DNA of 64,000 nucleotides from Sinotaia quadrata (Eukaryota > Mollusca > Gastropoda > Architaenioglossa > Viviparidae). Numbering within the stretch: position 1 is the stretch's first letter; every line of letters begins with the position of its first letter. Shown here piece after piece: positions 1-47,179 of the stretch. The stretch spans positions 59,248,379 through 59,312,378 of the forward strand of contig CM054182.1 in the NCBI GenBank assembly GCA_028829895.1, given 5' to 3'. The notes beneath the pieces were generated by a model. The model saw only the letters and a list, made by a program, of their open reading frames with translations, did no database searches and was not told the origin of the DNA. The position numbers and the translations under genes are program-made.

Positions 1-357
1 ATATTTATAACTTCAATTGTAATCAAAAGCTCTGTCTTAGACTAACAGGATGTTATGATGTATTATTTACTTTCTTAAAATAGGCTGGTATTTTATTAGC
101 TATGTTTAATTTACTATGATCGTATTCAGTATCTCTGTCTAGCCCTGAATTAACAGGATTCTAGAATCATATTCAATGTGTCTAAGTCTAACAGGATATG
201 GTTGTATTTTCTTGGTGTGTTTGAGACTAACAGGATACTAGATTGGATTTACTAGCTGTACGCATAATGTTTATGAAAAAATTCTTGAGAAGTGAGGACT
301 CAGGAGTGCCACATTTTAACTTTGATTTAATGTGATTTTTTTTTAATTTGCATTTAG

Positions 358-35593
<35,236 letters not shown>

Positions 35594-36000
35594 GCTAGGG
35601 TCCTGTTGGAATCTTTCACAGGTGTGAGCAATAGAACTCAAAAAAATTTGTTTTGTTCATATTGAGGTTGTTCATAAATGGGCTTTATAATTAATAATTA
35701 ACTCTTAAAATAGTAAACGTAGTCTTCATGTTTGCAGAATTTCTTTTAAATGTGTATGCAGTAGCATACCTAATGCACACTGAGAATTTAGTTGTTCGCT
35801 TATATTAAATTGATTTAAAAAATATTTAACACCATTCTATATTAAACTTAGCAGTTTTAATATTGACAATAAATATTGTTCCTGTGTTCAATTTTGAGCT
35901 GTGCCCATAAAGATGATTTGCTTATAACAAATTCTCATTTTCTTAAAATACTTGATGGCAGGCTTAGATACAGAAAATAGTCTTGAATAAAGTGGGTATA
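35594..36000 (+). other. Probable start of GFAT 3' untranslated region
   Basis: The sequence follows the GFAT stop directly. AATAAA hexamers occur at 35868-35873 and 35986-35991; the second is followed by a GT-rich stretch (GTGGGTATAT). The true cleavage site cannot be told from sequence alone. Confidence 0.35.
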
Positions 36001-36505
36001 TAATGCACATTTAAATCTTGAAATACCTTTGTCCATGTGAAAAGGAAATTGTTAAAATAATAGCTGGAAAGAAAAGTTTCAAATTGGAACCCTACCACTA
36101 AACTTTAGTTAGTCTTTAGCAATATTACATGGTAGAATTTACATCATTGGATGCTGATAATTGTTAACATCAGACATTTGTTGGAAGGACATTTTGCTTG
36201 TAAATTAGTTTTTAATTAGTGTCGTGTTGTTAGTGTTGGAAAACATATTATAAAGTGGTGTTTGTACTCCTTTGGATTCTGGGTTTATAGTGATTATCGT
36301 GAAGATTTGCAGTTCATTCACACCATCTGTTCACTGCAGTCTTTTGTGCATACTGCTAAGCAGCATGGTTCTTGGTTTTCTTCACATTAGAGTGTCACTT
36401 GTGAAAGTTGATTGTTTCTGTTTTTAAAAAAAAAAATAGATGAGTTCAGGTTTTGATTGTGTCACTTAAGCCTTGATTTAAGTTGTATGGTGATTTAATT
36501 CATTA

Positions 36506-36544
<39 letters not shown>

Positions 36545-37300
36545 TTGTGTTAATATATATAAATCTTTTGTATGTGTATGTTTGTGAGTGTATTGTGTGT
36601 CATTTAGTTAGATGTCTAAAGGCTAAAATAAATTCAGTCACTTAGCATTTAAACAAATGCTGACCCTATAACTATATACTTTGACAGTGATGGTTGTGGA
36701 GGTCTTTATTGTCATTTGAAAAGTCATACAGTAGCTCAGTCTAGTGTTGGTTGAATCGATTCCTTCATTACACACTGCTTTAAAATCATGAATAATGTGA
36801 GAGCATGCTTCACTCTTCAGAGACAAACTAACCTACAGAAATGTGGAACTGGCACTATTGAAGGCTTTAAATTAATTTGTAATTTTTTTATTTATGCTGT
36901 AAACAGTTTTAAAAGAAATGTCAGTATCAGAAATAGATGTTTTTCCAAGGAACAATTTCAAACAAAACATCGAAAGAGTACAATACTTATCAACACTAAA
37001 AATGTTGTTTCATTTTAACTGTGTCAGAGTAATATTTATTATTTTATTTTTTCTGGCAAACAAAATTTGTTTTTGATAAAAAAAAAAGTATCTTTGTTTA
37101 TAAGTGTATATTCAAAACTTGTTGGATTGCAGGTTTAACTTACTTTGAAATGTTTTGATGTATGTGAATGTACCTCATCACTATGTAACACAATTTTTGT
37201 TCCTGGCTTCTAAGTGTTATATTTCAATTGCTTATGTCTAAAGTATGTGAAAAAATTACTTCATTAAGCACAAACTTTGCTTACACGACAACAGCACGAA
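36001..37300. other. Intergenic or distal 3' UTR, no gene seen
   Basis: It holds an AT dinucleotide run at about 36509-36541 and otherwise AT-rich sequence between GFAT and the minus-strand single-exon gene. Confidence 0.5.
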
Positions 37301-37419
37301 GAAAACTCGTTTTTTTGTGAAAATAGAACGATTTTTTTTCATTTTCGTCATTATGATCAGGTAAAAACAAAAATTGCACAAGGAATAGACAAACACAGTC
37401 GGAAACCACTCAACAAGGT

Positions 37420-38625
37420 TCAGAAATGTGTAGATTTTCTAGATTTACGATTGTACTGTGAATCACTCTCTCGAAGTAGCCCCCAAATGTAGTCCCCCAT
37501 CATGTTTTCGTTATACTGTCCTTGGTAACGACGTTCAAAGTTCAATATATCTTGATGAAAGCGCTCGCCTTGCTCCTCCGAGTAAACGCCCATGTTCTCC
37601 TTGAATTTGTCGAGATGCGAATCAAGGATATGGACTTTCAGAGACATTCTGCATCCCATTGTGGCGTAATTCTTTATGAGAGTCTGCACCAACTCCACAT
37701 AGTTTTCAGCTTTGTGATTACCTAGGAAGCCCTGAACAACTGCAACGAAACTGCTCCAAGCCGCTCTCTCCGTCCTGTTCAACAGCTTTGCGAAATCCTC
37801 ACATTCTATGATCTTCTTGATCTGTGGTCCGACGAATATACCAGCCCTGACCTTAGCCTCGGATAGCTTTGGAAAAAGATCTTGGAGGTATTGAAATGCT
37901 TCTGACTCCTTGTCAAGAGCAGTGACAAATTGCTTAATGAGGCCTAACTTGATGTGCAGCGGTGGCATAAGCACTTTATGAGGTTCTATCAGCGGCGCCC
38001 ACTTCACATTGCTCTTCCCAAAAGAAAACTCGGTCCGTTGTGGCCAGTCCTTTGTGCGATAATGCGCCTTAGTGTCACGGCTGTCCCAGAGACAGAGGAA
38101 ACAAGGAAATTTCGTGAAACCTCCTTGAAGACCCATGAGGAATGATACCATTTTGAAGTCACCGATGACCTCCCATCCGTAGTCGTCATACTTTAATGCA
38201 CTCAGCAACATTTTGACACTGGTGTAGTCCTCTTTGAGATGCACAGAGTGGGCCATCGGGAGAGATGGGTAGTTGTTTCCATTGTGAAGCAACACGGTTT
38301 TGAGGCTCCGGGATGAACTGTCTATGAATAGGCGCCATTCAATAGGATTACATGCGATACCTATAGCCTGGAATAGACCGGCAACATCGTTGCAGAAGCA
38401 CAGCCCATCACGCTGACTGAAGAAGTTGGAGAATCTTTGATGCCGCTTCCTCTGATCCGTGACTTGTACGCTATCATCAACCAAGTTCCACTGTTTGAGC
38501 CTGGATATCAGAAGCTCAGCATTCGATTTCGTAAACCCGAGGTCCCTAATTAAATCGTTCACGTCTTTCTGGTTAGGGAAGTACAGCTTTCTATCCCCAA
38601 CTTCATCTGCGGAATCGTAGTCCAT
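37420..38625 (-). CDS. Single-exon reading frame of a multicopy, probably mobile, uncharacterised family (N-terminally deleted)
   Basis: Intact 401-codon frame from the ATG at 38625 to TGA at 37420-37422, with no introns and higher CpG than the flanks. Readable marks include FSNFFSQRDGLCFCNDVAGL, SLKTVLLHNGNNYPSLPMAH, FPCFLCLWDSRDTKAHY, a CxxC pair within that segment, LMPPLHIKLGLIKQFVTALD, and GERFHQDILNFERRYQGQYN, then ENMMGDYIWGLLR near the C-terminus. I recognise these as hallmarks of a large family of unnamed proteins found in many copies in arthropods, cnidarians and molluscs. No function is established; mobile-element origin is an inference from copy number. Family members usually begin with a cysteine-rich N-terminal region that is missing here. 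The frame stays open upstream of 38625 with an acidic SGDSSKSDSEADTGD stretch but without another ATG. Confidence 0.7.
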   Translation of the reverse strand: MDYDSADEVGDRKLYFPNQKDVNDLIRDLGFTKSNAELLISRLKQWNLVDDSVQVTDQRKRHQRFSNFFSQRDGLCFCNDVAGLFQAIGIACNPIEWRLFIDSSSRSLKTVLLHNGNNYPSLPMAHSVHLKEDYTSVKMLLSALKYDDYGWEVIGDFKMVSFLMGLQGGFTKFPCFLCLWDSRDTKAHYRTKDWPQRTEFSFGKSNVKWAPLIEPHKVLMPPLHIKLGLIKQFVTALDKESEAFQYLQDLFPKLSEAKVRAGIFVGPQIKKIIECEDFAKLLNRTERAAWSSFVAVVQGFLGNHKAENYVELVQTLIKNYATMGCRMSLKVHILDSHLDKFKENMGVYSEEQGERFHQDILNFERRYQGQYNENMMGDYIWGLLRESDSQYNRKSRKSTHF

Positions 38626-38744
38626 ATCTCCAGTATCTGCCTCGCTATCTGACTTGCTGCTGTCTCCTGAAGATGGCCGATGAATGAATCAGCTGGATGC
38701 AAACAATCTCTTGATGCCATATCAAATAAATAACTTCTCTTCAA
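38626..38744 (-). pseudogene. N-terminal remnant of the same family, out of frame with the main ORF
   Basis: From ATG 38744 (or ATG 38720) the minus strand reads MKRSYLFDMASRDCLHPADS then F. MASRDCLHPADSF matches how I recall full-length family members starting. The natural continuation (a cysteine-rich region) is absent. The sequence jumps to the SSGDSSKSDSEAD linker in a different frame at about 38680. I read this as an internal deletion of several hundred bases that broke the original gene. Confidence 0.5.
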
Positions 38745-38809
38745 CTACAAATCATTATCCTTTCAGTCTGCAATAACACGAATTGGAATCTTGGTTCGAG
38801 ACAACTGTG

Positions 38810-38817
38810 CTTTTATA
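38810..38817 (-). promoter_or_regulatory. TATA box for the minus-strand single-exon gene
   Basis: The minus strand reads GTATAAAAGCAC here, a near-ideal TATAAAAG. It lies 18 bp downstream (in the minus direction) of the heat-shock-element array and 66 bp before the first in-frame family ATG at 38744, leaving room for a start site near 38785. Confidence 0.65.
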
Positions 38818-38835
38818 CTTGTACAGCTACTTTTG

Positions 38836-38948
38836 GAACGTTCAAGAACGTTCTAGAAAGTTCTGAGAGTTTCTCAAAAGTTCTGGAAGTTTCTTGAACG
38901 TTCTGGAAGTTTCTTGAACGTTCTAGAGTGTTCAGGAGAATTGTAGAA
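38836..38948 (-). promoter_or_regulatory. Extended heat-shock element array
   Basis: HSF binds alternating inverted nGAAn pentamers. Here GAA occurs at 38836, 38846, 38856, 38886, 38896, 38906, 38916 and 38946, and TTC at 38841, 38851, 38861, 38871, 38881, 38891, 38901, 38911, 38921 and 38931. All lie on one 5-bp grid, so 18 of 23 consecutive slots are perfect. The first six alternate without a gap, and nine in a row from 38881 to 38923 are perfect. Part of it is a 20-bp direct repeat (GGAAGTTTCTTGAACGTTCT). Its place just upstream of a TATA box points to a heat-inducible promoter for the minus-strand gene. Confidence 0.8.
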
Positions 38949-38959
38949 ACATATGGACA

Positions 38960-39130
38960 ACTCTAACAGTTCAGGGAGGAAGCTCGGCATTGAAAGCAAA
39001 TTGAGAATTTTCTCGAACACGCGCGATTTTCCAAATTTCATTCCCGGTCACAGAAGCAAAGTTTTTCTGGAATAACAGCGATTTCCTTTCTGTTCTAGAC
39101 CTAACGGATTAGGAAAACACACTTTCAACC
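38960..39130. other. Upstream flank of the heat-shock promoter
   Basis: CpG-containing sequence (CGAACACGCGCGATTTTCC) that differs from the AT-rich DNA to its right and probably marks the border of the inserted gene near 39120. I could not find matching terminal repeats or a target duplication. Confidence 0.35.
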
Positions 39131-42100
39131 CAGGAACAGAACAAAAGTGAAAATTTGTTACATATATTTGAATGTATTTATTTTTTGTTTGTGTGTATAT
39201 TGTTAATTTGTTAGAAAACTGGATTTGATAATCATGCATGAATTCTCAAAACTTTTGATTCCAAGATTCTTATATTTGTTTGTTTTATGTTATTTTACTG
39301 TATCAACTAAATCAGTTTTATTGCACAAGTTTTCATTGATTTGAAAATTAACCTTGTCAGCTCAGTTTTTGGAGGAAACAATTTTTAATGTTTACCATAA
39401 ATATTAACATGCCAGCTTGTTTGGGCATAACTGGATGCTGTGCTTATTATTATTATTATTATTTTGCATCAGTAAATTTCTGACAACAGTTAATTCTTTA
39501 GCTCTATTGCCACATTTTACAGATATTTTCTTTTTGTACCAGTTCTAACATCAGAAAAGAAAATTGAAAGGATATTATTATACTGAATTTTTAAAAAATT
39601 AACTTTTTTAGCATTTAAATTCCATTATATTCATATCATTGATCTTGTTATGTGTGTTGCTTTCAAATGAAGATTAACTTTGTATCTTTCACTTGGATCA
39701 TTGAGGGGAGTATTGTCATTGATAATTTTGTTTTCACAAGTAATTATTATTTTGGTACAAATATTTGTTATTATACACAGTATTTAAAAGTAAAAATATC
39801 AGGATTAGATGCAATTTAGGTAGACTGACAGTCGAATGAAATATAACCAATTTTATTTTTGTTTAGATGAGTTGATTATATTATAGGTTCTAGTAGTTAC
39901 ACGCACAATTGCATTATGAAAAATTCATGAATAAAACAGTTAAATATTTCCTCTCAACTCTCTCCCATACCCCACAAAAATCAAATTACCCGATTTCTCT
40001 CTGAATTAAAGGCTAAATGTGCTTCACAGGAGAATATGTAATAATCCTAAGTGTCTGCAGTAGCTAGAAAGAACACTTTTTAATGTATTTTTAAGGTATA
40101 GCATTTATTAACGATTGTGTATACTTTACTGAAAGAATTATTATAAATAACACAATAATATTATGTTTACAGTTATTTAATTTGACAATTTCAAATGTTT
40201 TCTTCAGTATATCTTGACAGGTAAATTTACACTTTTTTTTTTTTTCAAGTTTCAACCTGTCTTGTTGACTTTTAAACTGTTATGAAGAATATGTCCCATG
40301 GTATTTCAAACAACTTAGAAAATAGTTAAACTAAAAGGAAGTATTTTGCATGTTCTGTGAAGAAAATATCTTCATGCCTACTGAATTTAACAAAAGTGGA
40401 GTTAATTTACAAATATTAATTTTTTTTTAAATCTATTTTTTATTTGTTTTTTTTTTTGTTTGGGATTGGTGATGGTACTACTTTTGAAGGACATTTATAA
40501 ACAATTTCTCAAGATTTACATCTGAAACCATGGTCAGCATTTTTTCCAAGGACATTTTAAACTATATCTTAGACTGGGCACACAGTAAACACTCTCCAGT
40601 TATTTGCCTCTGCAATTCTGTTAATATTTTACAGTGATTACACATAAAATAAAACCTTTCCAATGTTTATCTCTGCCTCTTCTGTTAACATTTTACAGTC
40701 ATTAGTCATAAAATAAATACTTTACAATAATTTATCTCTGCTTCTTCAGTTAGCATTTTATAATATGTATGTATATCCACTTGCAAGAAATATCTTTATA
40801 TTTTGTTTCAAAAAACCATGAGTGCACTAGATTCCACCAACCTCATCTCAGAACCATTTATCCTAATTGATCTGTCAGTCATATTGTAACCCAAAGTATG
40901 CATTGCCCAAGAACATTTTACATGCTATCTGAATATACAACCATTGTTTACAATATCCAGTTTGCCAAAAGCTATATACACATTACTGCTTTCTCTTTGT
41001 TGCATTTTTTAAGAAAGAAGTAAATTTGCTATGTACTGGAAATGTTATATTGGCAAATGCTCAGATTCATTTCCTTAAAATAGCGATTTACAATATTGTT
41101 GATTGGTTGTTTTAATAGCTGGTGATGGTTTGGTGGTGGAGGAAAGATTTACCGACCAGTCTACGATAATAAATTCTGTGCATTTTTTTTTGTTTTGTTG
41201 CTTCTTGGTGTTGTTTGAAAGATTTAGGTTAGCACATTAACTAACTGTACTTCCAAGAGCATTTGAGTATGAACTTATTTTAGATATTTATTTGAGTCCT
41301 TTGTTTAGATTTAGCAACACAAAGCAAGAATTAGAATTAACCAGTCATAACTTTTCATAAGTCACAGATAAAATATGTTATAAACTGGTTTATTGTCATA
41401 TATTTATTTATAATGCCAGTAAAGCGTGTCAGAAATTTTACACAGGGCTTCTTTTGTAATTAAAACTTTTTATTAGTTTTGTTTGTTTATTTGTTTGTTT
41501 CATTTCACTCATACATATTTGCTATTAAATTAATCATTAATTTAATGTTCAAATCTGTACTGGTTTATTGAGCTTGGTTTTCTTGGCAGGAAAAAGAAAA
41601 AAATTACTTAAGTTGTTGAAATTTTGTGTTGTAATATTTGATATTTGTTATATCTTTTGAAATCTTTTATTAATCACTAATCTTTAAGTTTATGTCTTCT
41701 GTTACAGACCGATCGGCCACGTCACTTGCTGAAAACTTATACGCAGTAAAATGGACTGTGATGTTTTGCACAGGGTTTTTCTACCCATCGATCCATGATC
41801 AATCTTTATGGACCAAGTTTTACTGTTTTTATTTTTTCATTCAGCTTGTTTATTCCATTACCTATTGTTTGGTGATGTTGCATCATAATTCATTGTTCAT
41901 GACTTTGGAATATCAATCTCTTTTAAATTATTTTCACATGGATTTCCTATTTTGTTATTTCAGCATCAACATTGTAGAGAATCTAATGCAAATTTGGTTC
42001 ATGTTAACATAGTTGTGACAAGATTTTATATTGATTTTTTTGTGTATTAAATATTGATGTAAATTTTCCATTTTAAAACCACAACAGAAAAGTGTTCTTT

Positions 42101-45070
42101 ATTATTGGGAGTTTATTTTTATCAAGTTGTTTCTTGTTAGATAAATTGTTTGGGGTTTAAGAGGGTGGAAGGTAGAGAAATAAATATGTTAAACTGTATC
42201 TCTTGATTGCAGAAAAAAGAATATTATTTCAACAAAACTAACAGTATTTTGATTAGAATTCATTTTAATAGTTTTAATTTGCAAATCTACATATTTTAAA
42301 AAAATGGATATAAAGCATATAATTTGGTGTTTTGTTTTGTTTTTTAAATTTTTTTCTGATGTCTATTTGTATTGTTTATTTTAAAATATTTTCTTTAATC
42401 AGATGTTTTTCTTATGTTTTAACTTTGAATACCAGTTTTATTGATTACATCTTTTTTTTTTTTTTTTGATGTATGCATATGTTAATGAATTAATTATATT
42501 TTATTTTTCTAAGTGATCTCGAAGGTTTTATATTATTCACATAATTTGTTTTGTCAGTTTTGTTTGATATGATATAAACAATTTTGATTTCTTAGGTTTG
42601 ACAATCCTGCTTCTGTATTTCTGTAAATCACATTAAGACTTTCAAGAAATTCAAGTGCAATTATTGATTTATACAACAACAACAAAAAATTAAGTGTATA
42701 GCCTGAATTATTTAATCATATCTTCATTGTAAGCCAAACAAACATAATTTCATACCCTGAATGTTCACGGCCCATTCAGACATTGTACTTAAACAAATGC
42801 ATTTATATGCATTATCATATGTTGTGATTAGGAATATTGTCTATGGAAAAGTAATACTGTTCATCATGTTTCAAGTTTAATGTAAATATGATCTTGTCAT
42901 CAGTTGTATACTTGAATTTGTAAAAAATTGTTTAGCTCTACCATGTTACCCATGAAATAAAAGCATACATGACATAATTTTATACACATTTATAAACATT
43001 CACATATTGAGGTGATTATAAAAATGTTTGGTATTTGGGAAGGGTACTTGGGCCAAACTTATTGGGTTTTGATATGTTTGGTTGTGTTTATTTATTTATT
43101 TTTTATTTCTTAGAATAATCATCATGATTCTTATTTATATTGTGTTGAAAGCTTGTGTCAGTAATTTTCCATTGAAGAAAACTGACAAACCACTGCTGCT
43201 TGTCATGCTGAACAAAGGGTTTATTGCTAGTTTGTCCAAATGAACGTAGTAATTGAACAAATGGATTGACTTTAATCTACTGTTTCATATGGTGCTTTCA
43301 GGGGTCTTAGTAATTTTGTGCTTATATCACTAATACATCTTTTGTTCAACAGAGGATCATGATCTCTTGTATGACAGTGGATCATGAAATGAATAGTTGT
43401 TTTGTTCGACAGAGGATCATGAAATGAAAAAGTATACACACAGTTGTTAATGGAAAATTACCTGTATACAAGAATCTGTATAAAGATTATAATTTTTGTT
43501 GGATTTATGTTTTTTTTTTAGAAACTGCATGTGTATTTATGCTAAAGTTCTGTAAAACTGGTTTGATGTTTGGACTTTTTCATGTAAATATAGATTTAAA
43601 GAGATGACCATTTATGTTCAGCTCTATAATGATCACAAGTTAATCTAGAATCAAAGTTAAGCATTAAAAGACTATCGCCACACTTTTTATACTACCATAC
43701 TGTGTTAATCCGTTATAAAAGACAATCTTAAAGAGCACAACTCATTATTGTTTTTGAAAAGCACAAGTTTCATTGGTAGAAAGATAGGGATACATAATAT
43801 GTTCAAAAATTTCAGAACATTTATTTTAGACTTATATTTGTCAGTCATGCTAGAAAGCTCACTTTGATCAAAGTTTTTAAATATTTTAAGGGGTGATAAA
43901 AAAAAAAAACAACATCATTTATACTTTGGATTTTAATGTTTTTGCATTTTATATAAAATAAATGCTTAACTTTTTCTGGAAGTTAATGTGACTGATTACC
44001 AATTAACAAACACTTTAGCAGTAGTTTGCCTTTGTAATTTTACAGAAGAATTAAATCAATCATTTTGTAAACTGTGTTAATAAAATCTGAACAAATACAG
44101 TAGTTGCAGTATAAAGTTGAAGATTGAAAATTATATATTTTTCATTGTAAAAGTGATCACATTTAGACCCAGTAGATTACTTTGAAACTTATAAAACAGT
44201 AATGATGATTATTGGATTAACCTACTAACCTTCTCATAATGCCATCTCTTTAATCTTGGTTTGACTATTTTAATATTTGTACCATTTGAATCATTTAATG
44301 ACAATAAACTTACATTTTGCACATGTATGCATATTCACAATGATATACTTTTAATGTTTTATTAAACTTGTCTACATTTGATAGAATGGGTTGTCCTTTT
44401 ATATATATATCTGTGATGCATCAAGGCCAAGGGATTTTTTTTCCAAAATAAAAAGGGATCTATAAAATAAAGGAAACTAATTCAATTTTCTTTTTTTATT
44501 TATTTCTTTTTTTTTTAAAGAGAGTGTATGAGCTGAATGCTGAGTATTATTAAAACTTGCTGATTTTAATCCTGAGGGAGAAAATACCAACTGACTGCTG
44601 TTTGGAAGGCACAATTCTTTACTTGCTGAATAAATGTTGGTAATGGATGAATTAACTTAAATTTTATTGGTTTATGATATCACTTTTGCAAATACTTCTT
44701 TCATGCACAGATGACAGAAACTAGAATATTGTAGAATATTGATAACAGAATGTTAAAGCAGTCAGGATTTAAATGTGAAGTAGAGTTTGTCAATGTGAAG
44801 GGTGTCTATTAAAACAGCATTCATTAACAGATAAAAGCAGCTATTATATTGATTTTTTTTTTATTTAGAGGAAAGATTTGTGTTTAGTTTTAAAGCAGAA
44901 AAATAGATGGCTAATGAGTTAAAGACAAGGCATCAGTGGCCTTCTCTTTCTTAGTAATAATTTCTATAATAATAGTGGTTTGTTAATGTTCAATTAAGTA
45001 CAAGAAAGAATCTTGATACATAATTAAAAAAGAACCCCACAAACTCATCAAATGCACTGACCATCAGCCA
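39131..45070. other. AT-rich intergenic DNA, no gene seen
   Basis: About 6 kb with poly-T runs, an ATT run near 39448-39462 and no recognisable coding sequence. The 106-codon plus-strand frame at 41692-42012 is hydrophobic and AT-driven, and I do not support it as a gene. Confidence 0.5.
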
Positions 45071-47160
45071 GCCAAACATAACTATTGAATAAGAACATGT
45101 CAGGTCATCAGTGGTGCCCCATCGGTCGACAAGACTACGGGATAGATAGAATTTTGTCTAAGGACCAGGATTAGGATCACATCAAATGCATAACAGTCAA
45201 GATCTGAAAGCAGCCTCCACTGACTTACAAAGGGGTGCATGCTATACTGTATGAGCCCCATCCAGCACATCCAGGCATTTTTAATTGAAGTGCTGTTCAA
45301 CTGTATTCTTGAGCTGGAGGTTTTGTTCAATCCCATAATCCACCACACCAACCATACCTGAATGTGATCTTTAATTATTAATACACCATTTGTTTGGCAT
45401 TTGTGGCACAGTTCAACTTTGGTTTTTCATAAGACTGTTCTTAGCCCATTTCTTAGCATCCTCTACATACACTCTCTTATACATTATAAGACATATATTA
45501 TCACGAGTTATACACTTTTGTCATACAGACTTATTTTCAGTTACAACTCTAAACCACTTCTACACATACCAATCTAATACTCTATGCAAATTTAAAAGAT
45601 TTTCTGTAATCTGATTTTCAATATACTAAAATATGCTCTGATTTTCAATACATTAAAATATGTTAAAGGAAATGCACAAGTAATTGTGATATTAATTATG
45701 CTTTAAATGCACACTGAAAAGGTTAGAACATGATAAATTTTAAAAAATGAAAAGTAATAGGAGGGGAAATTATATTTAGTATATTTTTTAAAAGTAAATT
45801 TTCATGCACATACACATTCTCTCTCACATATATTCTTTACCTTGAGAAAAATATACTCTTCATAATTTATATAAACATATTTGCAAGTACATGTGCATGT
45901 TGGCATATTTTATTAATAGCAAATGCTTTCCAGCACATTGTTTACAGTGTAGTTGTCAATGTTTGGTATTTCCCCAAATAACTGCACTAAAACTTCCACT
46001 AGTGACAGAGAAAATGTATTCTCTCTCACACATACACACTTGCACATGCACATCAGTGGGTACAGATAGTGTAGTAATGCTATGATTTTGAAAAACAATA
46101 ATAAACGTGAAATAATATAAATTAAAACAAAATCACTGATTTGAATTTTTTCCACTAAGTTGTTTTTTAAAAAAGATGTGATGGCAAACAATTGCTGACA
46201 TTATTTAATGGTTGTATTCTGTAAGTGTAATGTTACAAACTGATATTTTCAAGAATGTTTATTTTAATCAAAGACCTTTTCCTTACCCGATACTAAAAAC
46301 AAAAATTATTATAATAAATGTCTAACAAAATTAATTAAATTTGGTTATATTTTTTAATCTAATGAATGCCTTCCAACATGTAGTCTTCAGCACTGTTGTG
46401 TTAGGCTGGTATTTTTTCAAATGTCTCACTGAAACTTCCATTGGCAACACATCGACATCGCTTTATATCATTGGATGTCTTCTCCGTTTATATATATCTT
46501 AGTGTTCCCAACAGTTTCAACCAAAATGAAAATGGTTGTGAATTTTGCAAACAAAATTTCCAAAATTAATATTTGTTAATCATTTAGGGAAATGCTTGAG
46601 CAAGGTTAAAATTACAAAAGTATATAAGACACAAGCAACTTAGATTTTGCTACAAAACACACAAAAAAATTAAATACACGTTCCTAATATAAATGTAGTT
46701 GAAGGTGACTACCCCAACAAACACACAAACATTCATGCACATGCAATCAATTATGTCTCCATTTATCATCAGTAAGTGCAACAAAGAAAAATTTATGTTT
46801 ACAATTCAGCATTTCTGATCTATGATTCATTATGTTAATCATGTCAATATAACTTTAAAAAACTACCTGAATTTTAACAATTACAGATACACACGTATCT
46901 GTATCTTTAAAAAAATTGTGTAATTAACTAATTTTGAGGACACAATGTTAGAAACCATGTTTCTTATGTGATAGACTTGAAAATTTATTTAGTGGAATTC
47001 TAAGGCCTGGGTTTCCAGGACTTTAAGAAGAAAACAAAACTGGTACTGATGTCCCAAAATATTCATGATGAGAGCTTGACGGATGACAACAATATTCACA
47101 GATGTTATTTGTTTTTAACTGCTTTATTTACTACTTTTTTTTTTTTTTTTTTTAGTAAAC
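45071..47160. other. Intergenic, no gene seen; short CpG-bearing patch at 45100-45360
   Basis: The patch at 45100-45360 (GGTGCCCCATCGGTCGACAA and following) differs from its surroundings and looks like an old interspersed repeat, but I cannot name it. The rest is AT-rich, ending in a 19-20 base T run at 47136-47155. Confidence 0.4.
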
Positions 47161-47179
47161 ACTTTCGTTTTAAAATATA

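Noticed and set aside
41692..42012. 106-codon plus-strand open frame
   Set aside because: Hydrophobic, AT-driven composition, no recognised motif, and a chance acceptor-like GTTACAG before it.
45100..45360. CpG-bearing patch with an 83-codon minus-strand frame
   Set aside because: It looks like an old interspersed repeat, but no ends, motif or family could be identified, so I did not call it an element.
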